Shown here: positions 36,710-45,548 of the stretch, one piece after another
Layout of the letters: the number at the start of each line of letters is the position of its first letter
Position numbering within the stretch: position 1 is the first letter of the stretch
NCBI RefSeq assembly: GCF_016429255.1
Contig: NZ_JAELUG010000017.1
Location: 1-64,000, forward strand
Direction of reading: 5' to 3'
Length of the DNA stretch: 64,000 nt
From: Rhizobium sp. ASV8
GTDB taxonomy: Bacteria; Pseudomonadota; Alphaproteobacteria; Rhizobiales; Rhizobiaceae
Notes under the pieces: model-generated
What the model was told of the DNA's origin: nothing
The model's database searches: none
The model's input: only the letters and a program-made list of their open reading frames with translations
Position numbers and translations under genes: made by a program

Positions 36710-38503
36710 TCAAACCAGCGCGCGACCCTTGGCGTCGATGGCATTGGCAACGGCCTCGTCGGTCGCTTCGTCCGGCAAAAGCATCTCGTTGTGCGCCTTG
36801 CCCGAGGGGATCATCGGGAAGCAATTGGCGAGATTGGCGACGCGGCAATCGAAAATGACCGGCTTGTTGACCTCGATCATCTCCTGGATGGCGGCATCGA
36901 GATCGCCCGGCTTTTCGCAACGCAAGCCGACTGCGCCATAGGCTTCCGCGAGCTTGACGAAATCGGGCATCGCTTCCGTATAGGAGTTGGACAGGCGGTT
37001 GCCGTGCAGCAGCTGCTGCCACTGGCGCACCATGCCCATGTACTGGTTGTTCAGGATGAAGATCTTGATCGGCGCATTGTGCTGGATCGCCGCCGACATT
37101 TCCTGAATGCACATCTGGATCGAGGCATCGCCGGCAATGTCGATAACAAGGCTTTCCGGATGCGCGATCTGGACGCCGAGTGCAGCCGGCAGGCCGTAAC
37201 CCATCGTGCCGAGGCCGCCCGAGGTCATCCAACGGTTCGGCTGCTCGAAGCCGAAGAACTGCGCAGCCCACATCTGGTGCTGGCCGACTTCTGTCGTGAT
37301 GTAGGTGTCGCGATGCTTCGTCAGCTCGTAGAGACGCTGGATGGCATATTGCGGCATGATGACATCGTCGCTCGGCTTGTAAGCGAAAGAATTGCGCGCG
37401 CGCCAGCGAGCGATATTCCCCCACCAGTCGCCAAGCCGATCCGCCGCCGGCTTTTGCGGCAGAGCCCGCCACAGGCGAACCATGTCTTCCAGAACATTGC
37501 CGACATCACCGAGGATGCCGATATCGACGTGAACGTTCTTGTTGATCGACGACGGGTCGATATCGATGTGGATCTTCTTGGAATTCGGCGAGAAGGCATT
37601 CAGACGGCCGGTAATACGGTCGTCGAAGCGCGCGCCGATACAGACCATGACGTCGCAATCATGCATCGCCATGTTGGCCTCGTAGGAACCATGCATGCCT
37701 AGCATGCCCAGCCAGTTCTTGCCCGAGGCCGGATAAGCGCCGAGACCCATCAGCGTCGAGGTGATCGGAAAACCTGTCAGCTCGACGAGTTCGCGCAGCA
37801 GCTTGGACGCTTCCGGACCGGAATTGACGACACCGCCGCCAGAATAGATAACCGGCTGGCGTGCATTCTTCATCAGTTCGATCGCCTGGGTGATCTTGTT
37901 GAGATCGCCTTGAACCTTCGGCTGATAGCTCTTCTGAGCGTCGTGCGCTTCCGGCGGCGTATAGGTGCCGGTGGCGAACTGAACATCCTTCGGAATATCG
38001 ACGACGACAGGACCGGGGCGGCCGGTCTGAGCGATACGGAAGGCCTCATGAATGACGGCGGCGAGCTGATTGACATCCTTGACCAGCCAGTTGTGCTTGG
38101 TGCAGGGCCGGGTGATGCCGACCGTGTCGCACTCCTGGAAAGCGTCCGAGCCGATCAGCGACGTCGGAACCTGACCGGTCAGGCAGACCAGCGGGATCGA
38201 GTCCATCAAGGCATCCTGCAGCGGGGTGACGGCATTGGTCGCGCCGGGACCCGAGGTGACCAGCATGACGCCGACCTTGCCGGTGGAGCGGGCATAGCCT
38301 TCGGCCGCGTGGCCGGCACCCTGCTCGTGGCGAACCAGAATGTGCTTGATGTCTTCCTGCTGGAAAATCTCGTCGTAGATCGGAAGCACCGCGCCGCCCG
38401 GATAACCGAAGATGTGTTCGACGCCGTTGTCCTTGAGCGCCTGCAACACGATCTCCGCGCCTGTCATTCGATTGCCGCTCGCCTGATTATCTGTGCCGGT
38501 CAT
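36710..38503 (-). CDS. ilvB: Acetolactate synthase large subunit
   Basis: A 597-residue ThDP-dependent acetolactate synthase, the first common step of branched-chain amino acid synthesis. The substrate-channel region FGYPGGAVLPIYDE and HEQGAGHAAEGYARS (with the catalytic Glu) are near residues 32-75, and the ThDP motif GDASIQMCIQEM...NNQYMGMV is near 465-498. The start is set at MTGTDNQ (38503). A first in-frame ATG at 38560 directly follows the T-run of a terminator and has no ribosome binding site, though initiation there is not excluded. Upstream lie a leader peptide with IILIVV and an intrinsic terminator, so expression is probably attenuated by branched-chain aminoacyl-tRNA supply. Confidence 0.96.
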   Translation of the reverse strand: MTGTDNQASGNRMTGAEIVLQALKDNGVEHIFGYPGGAVLPIYDEIFQQEDIKHILVRHEQGAGHAAEGYARSTGKVGVMLVTSGPGATNAVTPLQDALMDSIPLVCLTGQVPTSLIGSDAFQECDTVGITRPCTKHNWLVKDVNQLAAVIHEAFRIAQTGRPGPVVVDIPKDVQFATGTYTPPEAHDAQKSYQPKVQGDLNKITQAIELMKNARQPVIYSGGGVVNSGPEASKLLRELVELTGFPITSTLMGLGAYPASGKNWLGMLGMHGSYEANMAMHDCDVMVCIGARFDDRITGRLNAFSPNSKKIHIDIDPSSINKNVHVDIGILGDVGNVLEDMVRLWRALPQKPAADRLGDWWGNIARWRARNSFAYKPSDDVIMPQYAIQRLYELTKHRDTYITTEVGQHQMWAAQFFGFEQPNRWMTSGGLGTMGYGLPAALGVQIAHPESLVIDIAGDASIQMCIQEMSAAIQHNAPIKIFILNNQYMGMVRQWQQLLHGNRLSNSYTEAMPDFVKLAEAYGAVGLRCEKPGDLDAAIQEMIEVNKPVIFDCRVANLANCFPMIPSGKAHNEMLLPDEATDEAVANAIDAKGRALV

Positions 38504-38560
38504 ACGTTTGTTCCGCTGTCTGCTGGAGGTTTGGGAAGATGAAATCTCGATTTCGGGCAT

Positions 38561-38584
38561 AAAAAAAGGCCCCTTAGGGAGCCT
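38561..38584 (-). terminator. ilvB attenuator terminator
   Basis: On the minus strand, AGGCTCC and GGGGCCT pair around the loop CTAA and are followed by a run of seven T. It lies between the leader peptide and ilvB, where a transcription attenuator belongs. Confidence 0.8.
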
Positions 38585-38592
38585 GTCATCTA

Positions 38593-38640
38593 GCGCATGG
38601 GTGGCTATCGCCGGATGGTTACACCATCCTGCCCATGCGC
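38593..38640 (-). promoter_or_regulatory. ilvB leader RNA nested hairpins
   Basis: On the minus strand, outer arms GCGCATGGG (38640-38632) and CCCATGCGC (38601-38593) are a perfect 9-bp match. An inner stem GGATGGT (38629-38623) / ACCATCC (38619-38613) spans the leader stop codon. A ribosome stalled on the leader Ile/Leu/Val codons would change which of these form. I could not assign the antiterminator pairing with certainty. Confidence 0.6.
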
Positions 38641-38675
38641 CTTCCCACCACGATAAGAATAATCGAGTTTTTCAT
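38619..38675 (-). CDS. ilv leader peptide, 18 aa
   Basis: The frame reads MKNSIILIVVGRRMGRMV, with six consecutive branched-chain residues (Ile-Ile-Leu-Ile-Val-Val) at positions 5-10. It ends inside the leader hairpin and is followed by the intrinsic terminator and ilvB. This is the expected form of a peptide whose translation reports the supply of charged isoleucine, leucine and valine tRNAs. No perfect Shine-Dalgarno is seen; TCGGCCC precedes the ATG. Confidence 0.8.
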   Translation of the reverse strand: MKNSIILIVVGRRMGRMV

Positions 38676-38831
38676 GGGCCGAAGTGATAGACAGAAAATT
38701 TCGAAGCGTCAACGCGTGAAGCAATAAAAAATCGCGGCGCCGCACAAACCCTATAAAATGCGGGGCGAACCGAGAGGGTTTTGTTAAGCCACCGCCTCTA
38801 TGCTCCAGCATCTAGCGCTTGGGGTAGCCGT

Positions 38832-40862
38832 TTGCTCAATAACGATCTGCAGACATCAGGCAAAGCGGGAGATTTTGATCGCCGCGATAAGCTGACGCCG
38901 GGAAATCGATTCCTCGGCCGCGTTGTTGCGTGCAGCGGTTCGAAGGCGACGATTGCAGCTGTTGCCGAAGCCGGTGGCACAGACCTGACCGAACTCTGGT
39001 CGGTCGGAAAGCTGATTTCCATCAGCGTCGGTAAAAATCGCGTCGCTGCCCTGGTTTATTCGATGAACACAAACGGCGTCGGCTGGGGCGAAGGGCAAGA
39101 CAACCTCTTCCGCATCGAGGTCGAGCTGCTGGGTGAAGTTCGCGTCGAGCCAGACGGTCGTGAGGAATTCTCGAGCGGCATCTCCGCCTACCCCTATCTC
39201 GGCGCCATCGCGCATCGCATCCGCGCCAGCGATCTGATGCGCATTTTCGATGCCGGCAAGAGCAATAGCTGCGTGATCGGCAAGCTGACGCAGGATGCGA
39301 GCATCGATGCCACCATCCATATTCCCTCAATGCTCTCAAAGCATTTTGCCGTCGTCGGCTCGACTGGCGTCGGCAAGTCCACCGCCGTCTCGCTGCTATT
39401 GCACAAGGCGATAGCAGCGGACCCGAAGCTACGGGTGCTGATCCTCGATCCGCACAATGAATTCGCCGCCGCTTTTCCGCGGCATGCCGTTGTCATTGAT
39501 ACGGATACGCTCGACCTGCCCTTCTGGCTGATGCGGTTGGAGGAATTCGGCGAGGTCGTCTTCCGCGGCCGTCCGGCAGTGCCGGAAGAGCTGGATGCGT
39601 TGCGCGATCTCATTCCGGAAGCAAAGCGGGCTTTTCGCGGAAACGACTCGGGTGTCATGCGCCGCCAGGCAGATAAGGCTTCCGTGACGGCCGACACGCC
39701 GCTCCCCTATCGCATGGCCGATCTGCTGGCACTGATCGACGAGCGCATCGGCCGGCTGGAAGGCCGCCAGGAAAAGCCACATCTGCGCTCCCTGAAGATG
39801 CGCATCATCTCCGCGATCAACGATCCGCGCTATCACTTCATGTTCTCCAACAATACGATCACCGACACGATCATGGAGACCATCGCCAAGATCTTCCGCA
39901 TTCCCGGAGATGGCAAGCCGATCTGCACCTTCCAGCTTGCCGGGATCCCGTCGGAAGTCATCAACTCCGTCGCGTCGGTCCTGTGCCGTATGGCATTCGA
40001 ACTGGCACTCTGGAGCGACGGCGCGATCCATATGCTTGTTGTCTGCGAGGAAGCGCACCGTTACATTCCCTCCGATCAGAACCTCGGCTTCCTGCCGACG
40101 CGGCAGGCAATCGCCCGCATTGCCAAGGAAGGGCGCAAATACGGCGTTTCGCTCGGCATTATCACCCAGCGCCCCGGCGAGCTCGACCAGACGATCCTGT
40201 CGCAGTGTTCCACGCTTTTCGCCATGCGCCTTGCCAACGATCACGACCAGGACATTATCCGTTCGGCCATACCGAATTCCTCGATTTCGACGACGAGCTT
40301 CCTTTCATCGATCGGCAACGGCGAGGCGATTGCCTTCGGAGCGGCCATTGCCGTACCGATGCGCATGCGTTTCTCGCGCGTCGACGAGCATTTGCTGCCG
40401 AAGGCCACCGGCAGCGTAACCAAAACGAGCGAGGAATCGCCCGATACTGTCGATCTGCGCACCATCGTTCGCCGCATGCGCGCGACTGCAGGCCCGGATA
40501 TCAGCGCCCTGCAGCAAAGCTATGGCGGCGCCAGCGAAGCCGCTGCCTATGGCAGGAGCAATCTCGGCAAGGATCTTGAGGAACCGTTGCGCTTCCAGGC
40601 CACTGACGCGGAAATATCCCTGAACGAACCCTATCGCCCGGATATGCTGCCTGGCGCCGCAGGGGTGCTGTCTGCCGCCCCACCACCAACATCGATCGAC
40701 GGCGGACTTCCCGAGTTGCGCCGGGAACCCCGCGGCGACACATTGACCACACGCAGCATCCCGATCCGGGAAACATCGCCATCGTTGCGACGGGACCCCA
40801 ATCTTTCGCTGCGGGACAGCATTCTCAGGAAACCGCTGAGCAGCCTCTACGAAAACGATTGA
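38832..40862 (+). CDS. HerA-like ATP-binding protein (DUF87)
   Basis: A protein of about 676 residues with a HerA/FtsK-like ATPase core. Counted from the TTG at 38832, Walker A GSTGVGKS is at about 176-183. The second part has LVVCEEAHRYIP (Walker B), ARIAKEGRKYGVSLGIITQRPGELDQTILSQC (split; the conserved sensor and arginine-finger region) and MRLANDHDQ. HerA proteins are hexameric translocases that work with NurA-type nucleases, but no nurA is nearby. The C-terminal 130 residues are low-complexity and Arg/Pro/Ser-rich. There is no ATG near the 5' end. TTG at 38832 with GGGG upstream is one choice, and TTG at 38781 is another. It is divergent from the ilvB leader. Confidence 0.82.
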   Translation: MLNNDLQTSGKAGDFDRRDKLTPGNRFLGRVVACSGSKATIAAVAEAGGTDLTELWSVGKLISISVGKNRVAALVYSMNTNGVGWGEGQDNLFRIEVELLGEVRVEPDGREEFSSGISAYPYLGAIAHRIRASDLMRIFDAGKSNSCVIGKLTQDASIDATIHIPSMLSKHFAVVGSTGVGKSTAVSLLLHKAIAADPKLRVLILDPHNEFAAAFPRHAVVIDTDTLDLPFWLMRLEEFGEVVFRGRPAVPEELDALRDLIPEAKRAFRGNDSGVMRRQADKASVTADTPLPYRMADLLALIDERIGRLEGRQEKPHLRSLKMRIISAINDPRYHFMFSNNTITDTIMETIAKIFRIPGDGKPICTFQLAGIPSEVINSVASVLCRMAFELALWSDGAIHMLVVCEEAHRYIPSDQNLGFLPTRQAIARIAKEGRKYGVSLGIITQRPGELDQTILSQCSTLFAMRLANDHDQDIIRSAIPNSSISTTSFLSSIGNGEAIAFGAAIAVPMRMRFSRVDEHLLPKATGSVTKTSEESPDTVDLRTIVRRMRATAGPDISALQQSYGGASEAAAYGRSNLGKDLEEPLRFQATDAEISLNEPYRPDMLPGAAGVLSAAPPPTSIDGGLPELRREPRGDTLTTRSIPIRETSPSLRRDPNLSLRDSILRKPLSSLYEND

Positions 40863-40871
40863 CGTTCCAAC

Positions 40872-41768
40872 TCATGGGTTGAGGCGTTCCCAGCTTTCAC
40901 CCATCTGATTGCGAAACCATGTCATCTGCCGCTTGGCATATTGCCGCGTTGCCGCCGCCCCGGTTTCGAGAACGGCCTCACGCGTCATCTCGCCTTTGAA
41001 CATCGCCGCAATCTGCGACACGCCGATCGCTTTCATGACCGGCATATCAGGTGACAATCCCAGCGCCAGCAGGGAGCGAACCTCCTCCGCCGCCCCCATC
41101 GCCAGCATCTTCTCGAAGCGGCCGTTGATGCGTTGATGCAGCACGTCACGATCCGGCAGCACGACGATCTTTCGCGCACGGTCGGGATCGATCACGACGG
41201 GCCCGGTCTTGCCCTGATAGGCAGCGATCGACTGTCCCGTCGCTTCGATCACTTCCAGCGCACGCACAATGCGCTGACCATCCTGCGGATTGAGACTCTT
41301 GGCCACGGCTTCGTCGCGATCGGCGAGTTCACGATGCAGAACCTCGGCTCCTTCCGCCAAAAGCCGGGCGCGCAAGCCATTGCGAATTTCAGAGGGAATT
41401 GCCGGCATATCCGAGAGGCCGCCGGTCAGCGCCTTGAAATAAAGCCCTGTGCCGCCAACGAAAACCGGCAACCGCCCCTCGCCGCGCAAGCGCTCGACCA
41501 AGTCGGTGGCTTCACGCAGCCATGCACCGGTGGAATAGGCCTGACCTGCGGGGATATGGCCGTAAAGATGATGCGGAATACCTTCCATGTCCTCGTAGGA
41601 AGGCCGCGCGGTCAGCACGCGCAGCGTGTCGTAGACCTGCATGCTGTCTGCATTGATGACCACGCCATCGTGCGAACGCGCCAATTCGACCGCAAGCGCG
41701 GACTTGCCGCTGGCGGTCGGCCCGGTTATCAGGATCGCGTCGATATTGCTCATAAGGTTTCTGCTCAT
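40872..41768 (-). CDS. miaA: tRNA dimethylallyltransferase
   Basis: A 298-residue MiaA, which adds an isopentenyl group to A37 of tRNAs reading UNN codons. The P-loop GPTASGKS is at about 16-23, INADSMQVY and the ALDVI-type core follow, and FVGGTGLYFKALTGG and GQRIVRALEVIEATG are typical. The C-terminal helix ends with QYAKRQMTWFRNQ. Two starts are possible: ATG at 41768, whose codon overlaps the serB start on the other strand, and ATG at 41753. Neither has a strong ribosome binding site. Confidence 0.94.
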   Translation of the reverse strand: MSRNLMSNIDAILITGPTASGKSALAVELARSHDGVVINADSMQVYDTLRVLTARPSYEDMEGIPHHLYGHIPAGQAYSTGAWLREATDLVERLRGEGRLPVFVGGTGLYFKALTGGLSDMPAIPSEIRNGLRARLLAEGAEVLHRELADRDEAVAKSLNPQDGQRIVRALEVIEATGQSIAAYQGKTGPVVIDPDRARKIVVLPDRDVLHQRINGRFEKMLAMGAAEEVRSLLALGLSPDMPVMKAIGVSQIAAMFKGEMTREAVLETGAAATRQYAKRQMTWFRNQMGESWERLNP

Positions 41769-42657
41769 GACCTTCGTTGCCACGCTTATTGCCAATCCGT
41801 CAAACCCCGTTCTTGTTCCGGCCATCGCCGAACGGGCAGCGGAAGCTGTCAACGCCTCCGGGCTCTATTGGCTGGCTGACGGTATTGCCTGCGATATCGT
41901 CCTTCGCGATGGCACGGATCCCCAGATGGCGGAAACCGATATTCTGGCGGTGATCGGCAGCAAGCCGATCGATCTCGTGCTTCAGCAGGCGGAAACGCGC
42001 CGCAAGAATCTGCTGATCGCCGACATGGACTCGACCATGATCGGCCAGGAATGCATCGATGAACTGGCGGCCGAAGTCGGGCTCAAGGAGAAAGTCGCCG
42101 ATATCACTGCGCGCGCCATGAACGGCGAAATCGCATTCGAACCGGCCCTGCGGGAGCGCGTGGCTCTGCTCAAGGGACTGCCGCTTTCTGTCGTCGACGA
42201 GGTCATCGCCAAACGCATCACGCTCACGCCAGGCGGCCCGGAACTCATCGCCACCATGAAGGCAAAGGGCTTTTACACCGCCCTCGTTTCCGGCGGCTTC
42301 ACCGTATTTACGAGCCGCATCGCGGCGACGCTGGGCTTCGACGAAAACCGTGCCAACATCCTGCTGGAAGAAAACGGACTGTTGACCGGCTTCGTCGCGG
42401 AACCCATTCTCGGCAAGCAGGCCAAGGTCGACGCCCTGAACGAGATTGCAGAAGAACTCGGCATCTCCACCGACGACGCTCTGGCCGTTGGCGATGGCGC
42501 CAATGATCTCGGCATGCTGCAGCTTGCCGGTTCCGGTGTCGCTCTGCACGCGAAACCGACCGTTTCCGCACAAGCCGGAATGCGTATCGACCATGGCGAC
42601 CTCACCGCCCTGCTCTACATCCAGGGCTACCGCAAGACCGATTTTATCAAACCATAG
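41767..42657 (+). CDS. serB: Phosphoserine phosphatase
   Basis: A 296-residue HAD-family SerB, the last step of serine synthesis. The nucleophile motif DMDSTMI is at 86-92, motif II is ALVSGGFTVF, and motif III/IV is AVGDGANDLGML near 240-251. An N-terminal regulatory-type domain of about 80 residues precedes the phosphatase domain, as in many SerB proteins. The ATG overlaps that of miaA within the sequence CATG, so the two genes are read outwards from the same four bases. Confidence 0.95.
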   Translation: MTFVATLIANPSNPVLVPAIAERAAEAVNASGLYWLADGIACDIVLRDGTDPQMAETDILAVIGSKPIDLVLQQAETRRKNLLIADMDSTMIGQECIDELAAEVGLKEKVADITARAMNGEIAFEPALRERVALLKGLPLSVVDEVIAKRITLTPGGPELIATMKAKGFYTALVSGGFTVFTSRIAATLGFDENRANILLEENGLLTGFVAEPILGKQAKVDALNEIAEELGISTDDALAVGDGANDLGMLQLAGSGVALHAKPTVSAQAGMRIDHGDLTALLYIQGYRKTDFIKP

Positions 42658-42689
42658 CACCGACAAACCCGCCGAAATCGGAGGCCCCG

Positions 42690-43253
42690 ATGATCATCAC
42701 CGAAACCGAGCGCCTCGTCATCCGCAACTGGCGCGAGACGGATCGCGATCTGGCGCACGAGATCAATTCCGACGAAGCTGTCATGGAGTTCTTTCCCTTC
42801 CGCCGCAATCGAGCGGAGGCGGATGCATTCTTCGATCGCGTTCATTCCATGATCGCCGAAACCGGGCTCGGCCTCTATGTGCTGGAACTCAAGGCCACTG
42901 GTGAGGCCATCGGCTATTGCGGGCTGATGCGAACGGATCACCTGGAACCGTTCATTCCGGCGGGAACGATCGAGATCGGCTGGCGGCTCGTTGCGCGGCA
43001 CTGGGGCAAGGGCCTGGTCAGCGAGGCGGCACGCGCGCTCCTTGCCCACGGCTTCGAAACGCTCGCCCTCGATCAGATCGTGTCCTTCGCGGTACATAAC
43101 AACGTCAGATCGACCGCCGTGATGAAGCGGATCGGCATGCACCGCGTCGCCGGCGGCGATTTCGATCATCCGAGCGTGCCCGACACCCACCCACACCTCA
43201 AACCTCACGTCCTCTATCGTCTGACGGCGGCGGAGTGGCGCTCCGCGCGATGA
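42690..43253 (+). CDS. RimJ/RimL-type GNAT acetyltransferase, copy 1
   Basis: A 187-residue acetyltransferase of the RimJ/RimL-like group (Acetyltransf_3). Acetyl-CoA-binding motif A is EIGWRLVARHWGKGLVSEAARALL near residues 94-117, and the AVHNNVRSTAVMKRIGM segment is motif B. GGAGGCCCCG lies just before the ATG. The next gene is a close paralogue that overlaps its stop codon by four bases. The target (ribosomal protein, another protein or small molecule) is unknown. It follows serB by 32 bases. Confidence 0.87.
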   Translation: MIITETERLVIRNWRETDRDLAHEINSDEAVMEFFPFRRNRAEADAFFDRVHSMIAETGLGLYVLELKATGEAIGYCGLMRTDHLEPFIPAGTIEIGWRLVARHWGKGLVSEAARALLAHGFETLALDQIVSFAVHNNVRSTAVMKRIGMHRVAGGDFDHPSVPDTHPHLKPHVLYRLTAAEWRSAR

Positions 43254-43828
43254 GATCAATCGAAACATCGCGGTTGATATTGCGCCCATGTCGGGAAGAG
43301 GATCGAGATCTCTTTTTCGAACTCAGCTCCGATCCCGAAGTCCTTGCATTTTTCCCGTTTCGCCGCAGCCGCGACGATGCCGATGCGATCTTCACGATGA
43401 TCCGGGACATTACGCCCGAACCCGGTTTCGATCTTCTGGTGATGACCTTGAAGCAGAACGGCGAGGCCGTCGGACTATGCGGCCTCTCGAAACCGCATCT
43501 CGAACCTCATCTGCCCGGCGAAGCGGTGGAGATCGGCTGGCGCATCGCGGCTCGGCATTGGGGCAACGGCTACGCGACCGAGGCCGGCATCGCCTTGCTG
43601 CACTACGCGTTCGATGGATTGAAGCTCGACGGGATCGTGTCGATTGCTGTTGAAAGCAATCTCGCCGTATTGGCGGTCATGCGGAACATCGGGATGAAAC
43701 CCGATCCTGCCTGCGATTTCGATCACCCGCAGATTCCGGACACACATCCGCATTTGAAGCGGCACGTGGTCTATCGCCTGAGCGCCGCCGACTGGCGTGC
43801 GCTACAGGCAGGGCAAACGCCGCGCTAA
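43250..43828 (+). CDS. RimJ/RimL-type GNAT acetyltransferase, copy 2
   Basis: A 192-residue paralogue of the preceding gene. The two share the whole domain plan, including FFPFRRxRxxADAxF, EIGWRxxARHWGxG and a nearly identical C-terminal end DFDHPxxPDTHPHLKxHVxYRLxAAxWR. The ATG at 43250 overlaps the upstream TGA (ATGA), indicating translational coupling. It looks like a tandem duplication in which both copies kept all motifs and so are probably active. Confidence 0.87.
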   Translation: MRSIETSRLILRPCREEDRDLFFELSSDPEVLAFFPFRRSRDDADAIFTMIRDITPEPGFDLLVMTLKQNGEAVGLCGLSKPHLEPHLPGEAVEIGWRIAARHWGNGYATEAGIALLHYAFDGLKLDGIVSIAVESNLAVLAVMRNIGMKPDPACDFDHPQIPDTHPHLKRHVVYRLSAADWRALQAGQTPR

Positions 43829-43832
43829 ACCA

Positions 43833-45548
43833 CTATTCCAGCGCGACGGCGATGAACTGCAAGTCACCGTTCGGAGATGCGATCATCATCTGCGCATTGC
43901 GGCGCCCTTCGCGCTTCAGCGATGACACTTTTTCGGAAGCCGCACTTGGCGTCTGAACGAATTCCTGCGCGACTTCGACGACGACATCGCCCGGCTTCAA
44001 GCCCTTTTCGGCTGCCGCCGAACCCGGCGCAACGTCGGTGATGACAACACCATCGACGCTGTCGGCGATTCCGAAGCTCTTGCGATTTTCGGCGGTCAGC
44101 TTGGCGAGCTTCATGCCGAGCACGGTGGGGCTTGCCTGTGCCGGTGGCTGGGCCTGCGGCGATTGCTGCGGATTGTCGCCCTGATCCTGCCCGTCCATGC
44201 CGTCGTCGTTGCCATCATCGCCTTCGTCGGGATTGATGATTCCATCGCGATTGCCGTTGCCGTCAGGTGCAAGTTGCGGCTTCTGGCCCCCCTTGTCACT
44301 CTCTGCAGCGGCAGCCTGGTTGCTGTCTTCCTGCCGGCCAAGCGTCACCTTGACGGTCTGCTGCTTGCCTTCGCGGTAGATGACGACATCGACTTCCTTG
44401 CCGACCGGGCTTTCGGCAACGATGCGCAACAGGTCGCGCATCTCGTCGACTTCCTTGCCGTCGAACTTCAGGATGACGTCGCCGGCTTTGATGCTGCCGT
44501 TGTCGACCGGGCCACCCTTGATGATACCGGCAACGAGCGCGCCCTTGGCGCTGCTAAGACCAAGGCTGTTGGCAACATCGTCCGTGACCGGCTGAATGCG
44601 CACGCCAAGCCAGCCGCGGCGCGTTTCGCCGAAATCCCTGAGCTGGTTGACCACGCCTTCGGCAAGCTCCGACGGAACGGCAAAGCCAATGCCGATCGAA
44701 CCGCCGCTCGGGGAAATGATGGCCGTGTTGATGCCGATCACCTCGCCCTTCATGTTGAAGAGCGGGCCGCCGGAGTTGCCCTTGTTGATCGCCGCATCGG
44801 TCTGGATGAAATTGTCGTAGGGGCCGGCATTGATATTGCGCCCGCGAGCCGAGACGATACCGATCGTGACGGAACCGCCAAGACCGAAGGGATTGCCGAT
44901 CGCCATCACCCAGTCGCCGATCCGCATCTTGGAGGAATCGCCGAACTTGACCGCCGTCAACGGATGCTTCGGCTCGACCTTGAGCACGGAAAGATCGGTC
45001 TTCGTATCCGTTCCGATCAGCTTGGCCTTGAGCTTGGTGCCATTCGGGAAGATCGCTTCGATATCGTCGGCGCCTTCGATGACGTGGTTATTGGTGACAA
45101 TGTATCCCGAGGGATCGATGACGAAGCCCGAGCCGAGCGAACTCACCTTCCGGTTGCTGTCGTCATCCTTCTTGTTGTTGAAGAGATCGTTGAATTCATT
45201 CTGGTAAGGCGAATTCTCCGGCAGCTTGGGCGTCGCCGGACCGTTGCCCTCGTCCTTCACCTTCTGCGACGTGGAGATATTGACGACAGCATCGAGCAGG
45301 CCGGCGGCCAGGTCGGCAACGGAAGCCGGACCGGCGTTCATTGCCGGGTTCATCGTCATCGTCGGCGCGGCCGCCTGCGGCGTTTGACCGTTCGTGGTTG
45401 GCGGCACCTGTGCGCCGGCTGCCGCGCCGCTATTTTGCACCTGAGCGAAGGCCTGTTCCGCACCGCCCGCAACTGGGCCGGCAGTCAAGGCTATGCTGGC
45501 CAGCAAAGCAAGCGAACGGCTGAAAGGCAGGCGATAGATCGGGGCCAT
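43833..45548 (-). CDS. degP: DegP/Do-like periplasmic serine protease
   Basis: A 571-residue HtrA protease. The signal sequence covers about 1-35 (FAQVQ). The catalytic triad is His155 (TNNHVIEG), Asp185 (KTDLSVLK) and Ser259 (GNSGGPLF). PDZ1 is about 300-405 and PDZ2 about 475-571. Between them is a linker of about 70 residues that is rich in Asp, Gly, Asn and Gln; it contains NGNRDGIINPDE (431-442), which fits an EF-hand type calcium loop. DegP degrades or refolds damaged envelope proteins. It follows hflC, with a terminator between them, in the rhizobial folA/hflK/hflC/degP order. Confidence 0.95.
   Translation of the reverse strand: MAPIYRLPFSRSLALLASIALTAGPVAGGAEQAFAQVQNSGAAAGAQVPPTTNGQTPQAAAPTMTMNPAMNAGPASVADLAAGLLDAVVNISTSQKVKDEGNGPATPKLPENSPYQNEFNDLFNNKKDDDSNRKVSSLGSGFVIDPSGYIVTNNHVIEGADDIEAIFPNGTKLKAKLIGTDTKTDLSVLKVEPKHPLTAVKFGDSSKMRIGDWVMAIGNPFGLGGSVTIGIVSARGRNINAGPYDNFIQTDAAINKGNSGGPLFNMKGEVIGINTAIISPSGGSIGIGFAVPSELAEGVVNQLRDFGETRRGWLGVRIQPVTDDVANSLGLSSAKGALVAGIIKGGPVDNGSIKAGDVILKFDGKEVDEMRDLLRIVAESPVGKEVDVVIYREGKQQTVKVTLGRQEDSNQAAAAESDKGGQKPQLAPDGNGNRDGIINPDEGDDGNDDGMDGQDQGDNPQQSPQAQPPAQASPTVLGMKLAKLTAENRKSFGIADSVDGVVITDVAPGSAAAEKGLKPGDVVVEVAQEFVQTPSAASEKVSSLKREGRRNAQMMIASPNGDLQFIAVALE

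Noticed and set aside
36062..37702. Open frame of 546 codons on the plus strand
   Set aside because: Antisense to ilvN and ilvB; its length follows from the codon bias of those genes.
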